NCBI GenBank assembly: GCA_018417955.1
Contig: JACTVC010000054.1
Coordinates: forward strand, 62,001-126,000
From: Laccaria trichodermophora
Taxonomy: Eukaryota; Basidiomycota; Agaricomycetes; Agaricales; Hydnangiaceae
Length of the DNA stretch: 64,000 bases
Direction of reading: 5' to 3'
A program made the translations under genes and the position numbers. The notes under the pieces are model-generated. The model made no database searches. It saw nothing but the letters and a program-made list of their open reading frames with translations, and was not told the origin of the DNA. Positions 1 to 9,597 of the stretch are shown here, one piece after another (position 1 is the first letter of the stretch; the number at the start of each line of letters is the position of its first letter).

Positions 1-2638
1 TTGTTGTGCGCGGGTTTGTCTCTGTTGCGCCAAGCCCCCCAAGCATGCTTTATTCTTTCATCTTCCGAGTATCTGCCTCCACGGCGTCGTCTTCCGTACG
101 ATGCATTCAACTCCCCGTCCCATCTGGTTTTCCTCCGAACGCCACCATCGAGGTTACTGACATCAACAACCCGGCTGGTTTGCAAGAGGCACACGTCACC
201 TGGGTAGGCAGCACGGATTACACAATGGACGCCGGAGACGCAGCACACAATTTTACATTCCGCGGTGCCGATCCTCATTCATCGTTACTGGCGCTTCTCT
301 CGTTATCTCCAGCGACTTCCTCTGTTCAGTCGCTTCTTGACCAGCATATTCAAGACTACAAAGCCACACTAACGACGCCATTTTGCCTGTCATTTTCTAG
401 CTCGACTTGGTCTGTCTGCAATCCCGTTGACATCCCCACTGATATTCTCCTTTCTCAATATGCGATTGATGCTGGAGGGAAAGCAAACGTCTACCTCGAG
501 TGGGTGATGTTCAATTATGGTCGATACTTGTTGGCGAGTAGCGCGCGGGGGTTATTGCCCGCCAATTTGCAGGGAAAGTGGGCGAATGGAATTGCCAATG
601 CATGGTCTGCCGGTGCGCATCCGTGCTTTTATTTTTGGATTTGAACTTGTTTGACGTTTATTCTTTCTCACCCATGGAATCATAAGATTACCGTAACTAT
701 TTCCTTTGAAACACCATTCAGACTTCTGAAAAAATCTAGATTCAAACATCAATATTCAAATGAATTACTGGATTGCAGAGACCACAAATTTAGATGTTAC
801 GCAGTCCCTGTTTGATTTTCTTGAGGTGTCTTCGGGTCTTACATCTATCGTGTTCTCCTGCTGACGACAAGTGTGCCAGAAAACGTTGGCTCCTCGAGGA
901 GCAGAGACGGCCAAAGTGTTGTATAACATCACTCGGGGATGGGTCATGCATAATGAGGTTTTTCCTTTCTCACTTAAATCTGTTGTATTGTCTTGAGATA
1001 TTTTCATCTCTAGATGAACGTACGTCCATCCATTACAAGATGCTCATGTTTTGGCGTAATCGCGATATTTCCAGATTTTTGGACATACGGGAATGAAACT
1101 TGGGGGTGGGACTTTTGCTCAATGGGCAAACTACCCTGGTTGGCCTTTTATCGCCTCAATTTTCATAAATTTATCTCGGTTATTCGTACCAGAGTCTGCT
1201 GTGTGGATGGTAATAAAACACGAGATCCACTTATTGGAACATCTAACGTTGGCCCTCAGATGATTCATGTTTGGGACCACTTTGACCACACTAACGACGT
1301 CACCTGGTGGAAATCCCAAGGTTGGCCTCTCATCAAGGTATTAAACTTCACCAATATGCAAACTTGAAAAACCTTCACAGGTATATTCTTTTATAGGGTG
1401 TCGCAAGCTTTCACCTTGATAAACTTATCCCTGATCTCTACTTCAATGACTCAACCCTTGTCGTCACCCCATGCAATTCACCCGAACAAACGCCCATCAC
1501 ATTCGGTAGATTAACTCATTTCGTTACATATCTTGGCTCATTTTTTTTGTATGAAAAAAAAAAGGCTGTGCACATTCCCAACAATTGATATGGCAGCTTT
1601 TAAACGCTGTAGAAAAGGGATTCTCTGCATCTGGGGACACAGACGTAGTTTTTCTCGATGGTGCGTCTTATGCCGAATAAAAGGTAATGAGAGACGCTTA
1701 ACAGCGCCTGAAATTTGCCAGAGGTTCGAACCAAACGCGATAAAATGGACAAGGGGGTGCACGTTGGCTCTTGGGGGCAACTTCAAGGTTTGCCCGTATG
1801 CCTCGTTCACGACGAAAGCAGGCCCTGAAAAATACCCAAAAATCAGAATGGAAAGTCGAGAAAGATTCCTTAACAGACACTCACCGTCATCTTTCGCACT
1901 TGATTGGCCTATATCCTGGATATGCTATTACTTCGTACGATGAATCCCTACAAGGTGGCGGCAATCAAACTACGTACACTAAGGACGACGTGGTCTCTGC
2001 TGCTTTGATCAGCCTCCTCCATCGAGGGAACGGAACTGGTCCAGATGCTGATTCCGGTTGGGAAAAAGTTTGGCGTGCGGCTGCGTGGGCACAATTGGGA
2101 GACCGTGATAGATTTTATCATGAACTTTCGGTATGGCGTATAAGTTCATGACTCTCCATTTTTCTCCTGAAAGAACGACACAGTTCGCCATTTCTGAAAA
2201 CTTCGGGGAAAATCTATTTAGTCTGTATGACCCATCCGATTCAGAAACTGTTTTCCAGATCGACGGGAATCTGGGATATTCCGCTGCTGTAATGGTGAGT
2301 GCCCGCTCGTCTGTAAGTGACTATCTCACACCACGACCGGGCAAAAAATAAAGAACGCAATAATCCAAGCACCTGACGTGCCAACTCTTGCGACGCCTCT
2401 GATCATCACGCTCCTCCCCGCTCTTCCAATACAATGGGACACCGGGTCTATCAAAGGTGCGCGTGTGCGGGGAGGTATCGGCATCGATCTTTGCTGGACT
2501 GAAGGGAAACTAAAACGAGCCTCCTTCTCGGTCGATGCCCCCATAATTTCGAGGCCGGTGAAAGTGGTTTATGCGGGCAAGGTCCTCCGTTCTTTCATAA
2601 CGTTGCCAGGCTTGAGGGAAGATATCACAGGTTTATGA
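1..2638 (+). CDS. GH95 alpha-L-fucosidase, 5' end outside window
   Basis: Glycoside hydrolase family 95 enzymes remove alpha-1,2-linked fucose from glycans by inversion and are usually secreted. The 3' part of such a gene is read here across several short introns. In order it shows RGLLPANLQGKWANG (about 547-591), NINIQMNYW (about 750), GAETAKVLYNITRGWVMHNE (about 905-955), IFGHTGM after an intron near 1078, WWKSQGWPLIKG (about 1306), DTHRHLSHLIGLYPGYA (about 1875), GWEKVWRAAAWAQLGDRDRF (about 2056) and FQIDGNLGYSAAV (about 2256). The Asn-x-Asn of NINIQMNYW matches the position of active-site asparagines in characterised GH95 enzymes. Introns include 2128 to about 2173 and 2295-2350. The last exon ends at TGA 2636-2638. 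The start lies upstream of the window. I see no inactivating change, but not every splice site was fixed. Confidence 0.85.
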
Positions 2639-2925
2639 GAACAGAACGTTTCTTATCTTGTCGTAGTAAGATTCGCAGTGTTCAAATTCAATTTGTCAGG
2701 GCGACACTGCTCGCTCGTTTTTTAATTGCCAAATAAATTGTGGATCTTAAATTGTTTCGTTTAGCTTGAAAAGCCGAAAAATGTTGTTTATGTAACCGTC
2801 GCTCAGCATTTCAGTCAACTGGTTTCGATGGGGGGGTTTTCGTTATTGTTATCAGGTGAAGGTAAATAAATGTAAACATTTCAAGTTCGCATCGGATTCG
2901 CCACTTCCTGCCACTGTTACAATCG

Positions 2926-4189
2926 ATGATGTCGCACTATCCAAACATTACGTTTTCCAACCTATCATCATCAGATGTTGAAGCTGCTTTTACCATTGAG
3001 CAGGAAGGTTGGCATTTCGTTGCCACATGTCTTCGACGGCTTTTGACCCTAGGACAGGTTATCCACCGGATGAAGCGGCCAATCTACAGGCATTTCGGTA
3101 TACTCAAGTCCTGCTATCTACTACATGAATCCAACACTTATTTAGTTTTCGGCAATCGCAAGCTAGGGACCTTTTCTTAGGCGCTTATGTCGACAGCAAT
3201 GACTCTCGTCAGCTCGTGGGTTATGTGTGCTCAACCCTTTCTCCTGCGGAGACCTTGACACATGAGTCGATGTCAACTCATGTGCCAAACTCTTCATCTG
3301 TCTGCATTCACTCGGTCTGCGTCTCAGCTACGCATCGGAAACAGGGGACTGGCCTGCGTCTTCTAAAGGAATACATAAGCCGTTTGCAAAATGCACGAAA
3401 AGCTGGCCAACCTTACCAACGGGTGCTTCTCATCACGCACGAAGAGCTCCGTTCTTTCTATGAGAAGGCTGGATTTGAGTGGCTGGGGGCTAGCAATGTT
3501 GTACATGGCACAAAGCCATGGTATGATATGCAATTGAACCTCACGGATGAACCCACGCAAAGCGAAATATCCGCTTCTACACCACCTACACAGGTCGACG
3601 GCCAACATATACCACCTGGAGTATGGGAAGCACTACAGCGACGAACAGGAGATCGCCCAACGATGAGGCTTATCTCTGATTTCCATCACGGCATTAAGGA
3701 CCTCATCACTCCTAATCCGAGGGAGCAAGGCATGTCGGTGAATAAATTTGACCTTCTCTGCCCTCGCAATGGTTGCGGTAGCGTAATCCTGAAGAGTGGG
3801 ACAGGCTCGTGGGTCGAACGTGCCAGTGTACAGGTGACCTTAGATTGACTGTAAGATGGTGCTACCCTAATGCACGACAAACAGCTGGATATTCAAGAAA
3901 ACCCCTTTTTCCAGGCGCTGCCAGCGCCACCTTCAACTGCACAATGGTGGCTGGTTACGCCATCACCCATGACTTTCGAGAACATTGGATTCTCGCGCCC
4001 AGTCGCTCCCCAAATCCCAACAGGTAAGTTCATTGACAGGTGTTGTTCTTGGCCAAACCCAACAGCCTTTTAGGCCCTCGACTAAAGCTTTTGATTTGCG
4101 CTGAATGCGATCTTGGGCCCCTCGGATGGTGCGAAGAAGGTGGCTCTGAATTTTGGTTGGCCTGCTCAAGAGTTGGTTATCAAGGATAA
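2926..4189 (+). CDS. GNAT acetyltransferase fused to Mss4-like zinc domain
   Basis: The N-terminal half is a GNAT N-acetyltransferase resembling the serotonin N-acetyltransferase group. It contains VCVSATHRKQGTGLRLL, with the acetyl-CoA loop QxxGxG, then EELRSFYEKAGFEWLG. The C-terminal half reads as an Mss4/Dss4 zinc fold: CPRNGCG (about 3760) then, after an intron, LLICAECDLGPLGW (about 4097), giving two Cys pairs. Mss4 proteins bind Rab GTPases as weak exchange factors or chaperones. Exons join as 2926-3007, about 3055-3097, 3146 to about 3832, about 3890-4023 and about 4074-4189; introns start with GT and end with AG (for example 3098-3145). The ATGATG at 2926 opens a frame that runs straight into the GNAT domain. 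The last part from 3969 is duplicated at 43026. Fusion is inferred from a continuous spliced frame; two adjacent genes cannot be fully excluded. Confidence 0.75.
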
Positions 4190-4476
4190 TACGCTCCGGA
4201 AATGGCGCATATATCATGACGAATTCTGTCAATCTGTAAATCCACCAAATCACTCGTATGGCAAAAAAGGCTCATCTCAAATTATTTCCAATGTTCTGCT
4301 CATACTCAGATATAACCTAACTCGACCCAGGGCGAAACGACCATATTCGCTCAATGTCCTAAGATCAGTCTGGATTACATAATAATACGCTGCGCTATTT
4401 CCGCGAAGACATGTTTCTCCTATATCCCCAGCAAATGTCCCTCATAGGACAATGCCCAAGCGAGCACCGCGACCCA

Positions 4477-4482
4477 TATATA
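4477..4482 (+). promoter_or_regulatory. TATA box of truncated ATPase copy
   Basis: TATATA lies about 56 bp upstream of the ATG at 4538. It is conserved with the same spacing in the right duplicate (43487-43492), which drives the complete gene. Confidence 0.5.
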
Positions 4483-4537
4483 GCTGAATACATTTCGTTT
4501 TCGCCCAAGCTCAAGCTTGACGGTTTCGCTCCTTCCA

Positions 4538-6013
4538 ATGCAATCCCCAGCTTCAGACCTTGAATCCCAGAAGGAGGCTCCTGAGAATCCTGATAGCTTT
4601 CTCGAGGGTGTACCAAACGGGCTCGACACCGATGCCAACATTCAATCCACTCATCCCCGATTCAAAGGTGGTCGTGACACTGGGCACCGATTGCCGATTG
4701 AGTTTTGAACTCTAAGCATACATGTCGACACTCGCGCAACCATCGGGGGAGAGGAGGACAAGCCCGTCGATGGGCGTGCAGCTGCCGTTAAAGGTGGACT
4801 CTGACGCACATCGTCTTCTTAATTTACTTACCCCAGCATTCCAGAGCTTGTGTCATTGGACTGGCACAAAATTTCGACAGAAGAGGCACTACGGCGCTTA
4901 GGAGTATCTCCTGTGACTGGTTTGGATACGACTCAAGCACAACGCCGGCTCAAGACTGGTGGAAAAAACGTCATCTCGCCTCCAAAAAACAACTACTTTC
5001 GCAAGGTTCTTGAATGGGTTCTCGGTGGATTCGGAAGTCTTCTTCTGGTGGCTAGTATCATCTGTTTTATCGCTTGGTTAGTAGTCTTACATGTCATTAC
5101 GATAACACTTTAATTCTCTCGCTAGGAAACCACTTGGTAAACCAAAACCTGAAGTCTCTAACCTCGCACTGGCCGTCGTACTCTTACTGGTTCTGGTTAT
5201 ACATGCCTTTTTCAATGCTTGGCAAGACTTTTCTACCTCCCGAGTCATGTCATCTATCAAGGGCATGCTTCCGTCAGACGTCATGGCACTTCGCAACGCT
5301 GCGCAAGAGAAAATACCAGCGAGTGAATTGGTAACTGGGGATCTAGTGTACATCTCTATGGGCGAGAAGGTTCCAGCCGATCTGAGGTTAATCGAGGTCA
5401 GTATGGATTTGCAATTCGATAGAAGCATCTTGACGGGAGAAGTACGTTCATATCCGTTTTGGATAAATCATCTGTCCTGATCGATTTCTCCCAGAGCGAA
5501 GCTGTTTCTGGAAGAGTTGATATGACTGAAGAGAACTTTCTCGAGGTACGCGCGATTCAGAGCCTTCATTCGAGCCTTCTGACGCTTCCCCGCAGACCAA
5601 AAACGTCGCTCTTCAGGGTACTCACTGCGTCAATGGCTCTGGCTTAGGTGTCGTCATACAAACTGGCGACAGAACAGTTTTGTTCGTCTGCACGTCACTC
5701 TGTGTTCGCTTCCAATCTAACGTATCTCAACGCCAGCGGTCTTATTGCAAAGCTTTCGTCCGTGGAAACAAAGGGGTTAACTACTTTGCAGCGCGAGCTC
5801 TTTCGGTTTGTTGGAATTATTGCTGGTATGGCCACTATCGTGGCTACTATTATCGTGATTCTCTGGGCTGCATGGTGTGTGAAGCATTCCTTTACTGCCC
5901 TCTGTGTTTATTGTTAGCAGTTCTCGTCAGGCTTCAAAGGTCATTCCCATCATATATCAATGTTTCAAATCTCTCAATAGATGTTGTTTCTGTGATGGGT
6001 ATGTTGCCCTATC
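4538..6013 (+). pseudogene. Truncated P-type ATPase (left duplicate)
   Basis: This is the 5' third of a P-type cation ATPase, matching the intact gene at 43548. It reads the N-terminal region, SLDWHKISTEEALRRLGVS (about 4855), the first membrane segments, GDLVYISMGEKVPADLRL (actuator domain, about 5338) and LTGE, split by an intron before the S. It breaks off at 6013, before the PEGLP membrane motif and the DKTGT phosphorylation site, so it cannot pump ions. The first exon also carries TGA at 4706-4708 where the intact paralog has CGA at 43716-43718. The sequence past 6013 is unrelated to the ATPase. Confidence 0.88.
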
Positions 6014-6169
6014 ATTCAGCCAAATGGTTAGCCCTACCCTCAGCTACCGTACACTTGTCACAAGCGCGATGGCATGTGTCCTCTCCCTTTCCCTCTCGAC
6101 ATTTCTTATCCTGGGTGTAGAAATACATCGCAACGAAGCGCTCCAAGTTTCACTTAACTAATTTCACAA

Positions 6170-6817
6170 CAGACGAGATCATCAAAGCAACCATCAAGAA
6201 GTTTCTCACCGAGCACCTGGTCGCGGTGAAAAACAAGTACCGGAAACGGGTGAGTTCGTTTCCGCGGTTATGTTTGATGCTACTAAATCATTCTTGCATA
6301 AGCTCTTCAAACTCTCGTCCCTTCCGCTTGATGATCTGGCGGACATCCTTCACCGTGACTTCAACTTGCAGGGTAAGGTTTGCCATGACCAGGACATGCT
6401 GGCAACCCTCGCACTACAGGTAAGCCAGTGCCACATGTGCTCGTGATCCAAATGTTGATATATGTATAGCGCAAGGTTGCAGTTCCTATTGTCGAGGCTT
6501 TTGCGCGAAAGAAAAACAAGAAAGGCGCTGACACAGGCTTTTGGAAGAAGTTGGATAACGAACTCCGGTCGCTAGTTACCCAGTTCGGCTCTGATCGCAA
6601 AGTTGACGCTTGGACAAGGTACGCCCTATCGTTGATTGCTACATCACTACTTTGTATTAAAACCAAACTTTTCTTCAGGTGGGAGGCTGCTGTGATTAGT
6701 GAAGACCGTGAAGCATACAAAGAAGCTGATTTAACGCTGATGGGCAGCTTAGAGGAGGAGCAAGAGGAGGAGGAGGAGGACGATGATGCTGAAGATGGGC
6801 CTAATTCTCATGTATGA
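6170..6817 (+). CDS. Unrecognised gene fragment with acidic tail
   Basis: A spliced frame is visible: EIIKATIKKFLTEHLVAVKN (about 6177), then short introns near 6249-6302, 6372-6391, 6421-6469 and 6620-6679. Exons in between read LFKLSSLPLDDLADILHRDF, KVAVPIVEAFARKKNKKG and FWKKLDNELRSLVTQFGSD. The end is WEAAVISEDREAYKEAD followed by a Glu/Asp run, stopping at TGA 6815-6817. The fragment starts immediately after the duplicated ATPase stub, so its own 5' part is probably missing. I recognise no domain. The style is that of lineage-specific, multi-copy basidiomycete proteins, and it may be transposon-associated. Confidence 0.45.
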
Positions 6818-7255
6818 AACTTACTGTCACGTTTACCTTACATCTTGTATTGTTGCGAGTTGGCACTGAATATTTCATATCCATATCACAAGCTGTAGCC
6901 TCCGGCACCATCGTATATTTTGGCGGTATGGCGTGTAGCGTCGTAGCGACGTTGGCAATGTAATCTTGCCTCTGGCTTGGGTTGAACCACCAATCTGCTG
7001 ACAAGCTGTAATCTTTTATTTAGTGTAAACTGAATGCCTATTCAGTAACTCTGATAAACTCAAATTACTTGCTAAACTTCTGTGTCACAAGACTCTATCA
7101 GGGCAGGTCTTATCAGATCTGCACTGTGCAGCTGTATCCAGCCTCTCATGGATTTCCAGGGTAGCTTTGAATATCTGAAGCAATCTTAAATCTTGCTAAA
7201 ATATACCCACATCTAGTCTCTAACCTGAAATACTACTAGAATAAAATCAGAAAGA
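6818..7255. other. Non-coding AT-rich stretch
   Basis: I see no convincing gene, RNA or repeat unit here. It leads into the repeat array that starts near 7256. Confidence 0.4.
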
Positions 7256-7736
7256 GGTCTGTGCACAATTCCCTATATAGTAATTACTGAAATTACAACC
7301 AAAAAGTCAGAAAAAAATAAGGAAAGAAATTCACATGCTGGAAATGGTCATTAATAATGTTAATGTATTGTTTAGTTGGTCTGTGCACATTTCCAAATAT
7401 GGTAATTAGTGAAAATATGGCCAGAAAATTGATGTTTGACTCTAGCTGATATGGTTTCATCTGATAGGCACATGATAAATGTTCATATTGTATCATATGA
7501 AAATAAAAATAAAATTAAAGTAATAAAGTAATGTTAAAAATATTAGGGTACAATATGCAGGGTCTGTGCACATTTTCCAATATGGTAATCAACATAAATA
7601 TAGGCAGAAAAATAAACAAAAAATTAAATGACATATAATAATTCTGATGTACTGTTTACTTGGTCTGTGCATATTTCCAAGTATGGCAATTAATGAAAAT
7701 ATAGCCAGAAAATTAGAAGAAAAACAGAAAAATAAT
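7256..7736. repeat. AT-rich repeat array, left half
   Basis: A degenerate unit with the core GGTCTGTGCACATTTCC, then a TATGGTAATTA-like stretch and GCCAGAAAA, recurs at about 7257, 7379, 7560 and 7661. The same unit continues after the retrotransposon at about 13388, 13483, 13583 and 13693. The array was therefore split by that insertion. Confidence 0.75.
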
Positions 7737-8075
7737 CGAGTTTAAACAAATGTTTACCCAAGTCCAATGCAAGCCGACCAAAGGCTGGTTGCATGCGCAC
7801 AACAACAGTCGTGTGTCCGCTGACACACGACTTAGAGCTGCTGCTCGTTTATTCCCTCAACTCACGCTATCCACGCTTGGATGCGCACTATGAGGCTCTG
7901 ACATATTTTTAGATTACCCCTCATGGTTGAGGAGTGAGCTTGAGACCCCCCCTTTCCGCTAGGCTCTCGTCTCGACTCTCACTCCTCAACCAGGTAAGAT
8001 CCCCAGTTTTTTATCTAGGCTCACGTCTCGATATCTTACTTTGTTATTCAGTGTTAACATACATATTTTTCGTCA
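7737..8075 (+). repeat. Split direct repeat A1
   Basis: 339 bp beginning CGAGTTTAAACAAATG. It matches A2 at 12827-13165 with scattered transitions and no length change. It precedes the Gag frame and probably holds the promoter; the shared sequence ends just 40 bp before the first ATG at 8116. Confidence 0.9.
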
Positions 8076-8115
8076 ATCTTAATACTTCGTATTCATCGTT
8101 CCTCAAATTTATCTC

Positions 8116-9597
8116 ATGAGTGACGAGCATGCAAATCTCTTTGCGACAGCGATCCCAGGAAACGGATCCTCCAGCACTCTGGGATCGAATGCAGTTGGAC
8201 GAAGCGACGAAAATCAAACCAACCCTGCTGGAGAGGTTGAATCTGGAGTTGAACCCGGAACTGACAGAAGAAGTCGAGCCAACCCTATTACGGAGGATGG
8301 AGAACTCGACCGCAACTTACGAGGGAATACCTTGGCCTCAAATAGAAATGACAAGTCCAGAAGTGATGAGGACCTCGACGAACCAGCTCAAAAACAGAGG
8401 CCTCAACTCGAAGAGGAAACCATCAAGTATATGGACGACGTCGTCGATAAATTCAGGAAAGGAGAAATTACGAAACTCAAGGCCTTATCGAACATCATAT
8501 CGATCCTTGACTTCGACCCCTCCCGAACTAATCGAGCGAAGGACGCTGCCGTCAAGTTTTATGCAAAAACCTTGGATGAGGTCGCAGCCCTCTCTTCTTC
8601 AGCAATTAAGCGAGGAAGACATGCTGAACTTGGACTTGAGCCACGACACGTCGAATCAGAGGGACATGAACCCAAGCGCGTTGACGCTGATCGAGCGATT
8701 GACGAGCTCATCTCTCAAATCAGCAGAGACAGCAACAAGTCGAAAAGGGGCAATTCCCCTTCAGGATCCGCCAACGCCAACGACGATGTTGATGAACCTT
8801 CAAACAAGAAACGAAGGGTTTATGAATCCGAAATGCCTTGGTACAACCGAGAGGAAGAAGCCTGGCGAAGTGGGAACAGGGATTGCGAGGAATCTCGTCG
8901 AATTCTCCAACTCTTCGCACGTGACTACAAAGTCGTTCGACAATGGATCCAAAATTCCAGAACTGCACCACTCGGTTTCCCTACTTCAGAATGGGACAAC
9001 GTTATCAAAGGACAAGCTGTCAACCTTGACGCTGTGTTCTCATCGCTGCACCATATTTCCGCTCCTAAGGAGAACATTGGACGCGTGGGATCAACTGAGA
9101 TCTCCCTTGGTCGATCAGAGCCATCAAAGAAGGTCCAAACGAGCGGCGAATGGACCAGCACCTGGAACGCCACCGTCAAAGCGATCAAATTCGCTTTCCC
9201 TCATAGAGAACAAGAACTCAGAGATTACGGCGAGTATATCGAGGGGCATTTCTCAGCTAGGGTCGTCTCCGCTCACAGGAAAATCATCTTGTACGACATC
9301 GCCATCCAAAATGAAGTCGGCGGCAGTCAAAATGCCATCCTTACCGATACTCATCGCTTCACCAGGTTCTACTCTGCAATTCTCATGCCAGACGGAGTCG
9401 AATCCGATCACGTTAGATTCGGATCCAAACAGTCATCTGTTAAAATCACCAAATCCGAAGTTTGCCATCACTTCAATTCCACCAACGGGTGCAGGAACTC
9501 TGCAGACGACTGCAGGTTCCGTCACATCTGCAAAAAATGCAAGCGCTCGGGCCATGGGGAGAGAAATTGCGATATCAAAGAGGGATCTAGTGCATGA
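8116..9597 (+). CDS. Gag-like protein of YR retrotransposon
   Basis: A 493-residue frame. The N-terminal half is charged and low in complexity, and the middle contains WIQNSRTAPLGFPTSEWDNV and TSEWTST-like segments typical of fungal YR-element Gag proteins. The C-terminus has a Cys/His-rich cluster from CHHFNSTNGCRNSADDCRF to CKKCKRSGHGERNC, a CCCH-like finger followed by a CCHC-type knuckle for nucleic-acid binding. It starts at ATG 8116, 40 bp after repeat A1. The whole frame is overlapped by another open frame (8120-11413) in the +1 register that leads into the polymerase. Confidence 0.8.
   Translation: MSDEHANLFATAIPGNGSSSTLGSNAVGRSDENQTNPAGEVESGVEPGTDRRSRANPITEDGELDRNLRGNTLASNRNDKSRSDEDLDEPAQKQRPQLEEETIKYMDDVVDKFRKGEITKLKALSNIISILDFDPSRTNRAKDAAVKFYAKTLDEVAALSSSAIKRGRHAELGLEPRHVESEGHEPKRVDADRAIDELISQISRDSNKSKRGNSPSGSANANDDVDEPSNKKRRVYESEMPWYNREEEAWRSGNRDCEESRRILQLFARDYKVVRQWIQNSRTAPLGFPTSEWDNVIKGQAVNLDAVFSSLHHISAPKENIGRVGSTEISLGRSEPSKKVQTSGEWTSTWNATVKAIKFAFPHREQELRDYGEYIEGHFSARVVSAHRKIILYDIAIQNEVGGSQNAILTDTHRFTRFYSAILMPDGVESDHVRFGSKQSSVKITKSEVCHHFNSTNGCRNSADDCRFRHICKKCKRSGHGERNCDIKEGSSA

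Larger units (their letters stand above)
3969..6013 (+). repeat. Segmental duplication, left copy
   Basis: This segment matches 43026-45012 in the same orientation, mostly with single-base differences and a few small indels. It covers the last exons of the GNAT-Mss4 gene, the intergenic promoter region and the first exons of the ATPase. Homology begins at ATGACTTTCGAG in both copies and stops abruptly at GTTGCCCTATC. The left copy contains the complete GNAT-Mss4 end but only a stub of the ATPase; the right copy is the reverse. The pair brackets the repetitive block. Confidence 0.9.
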
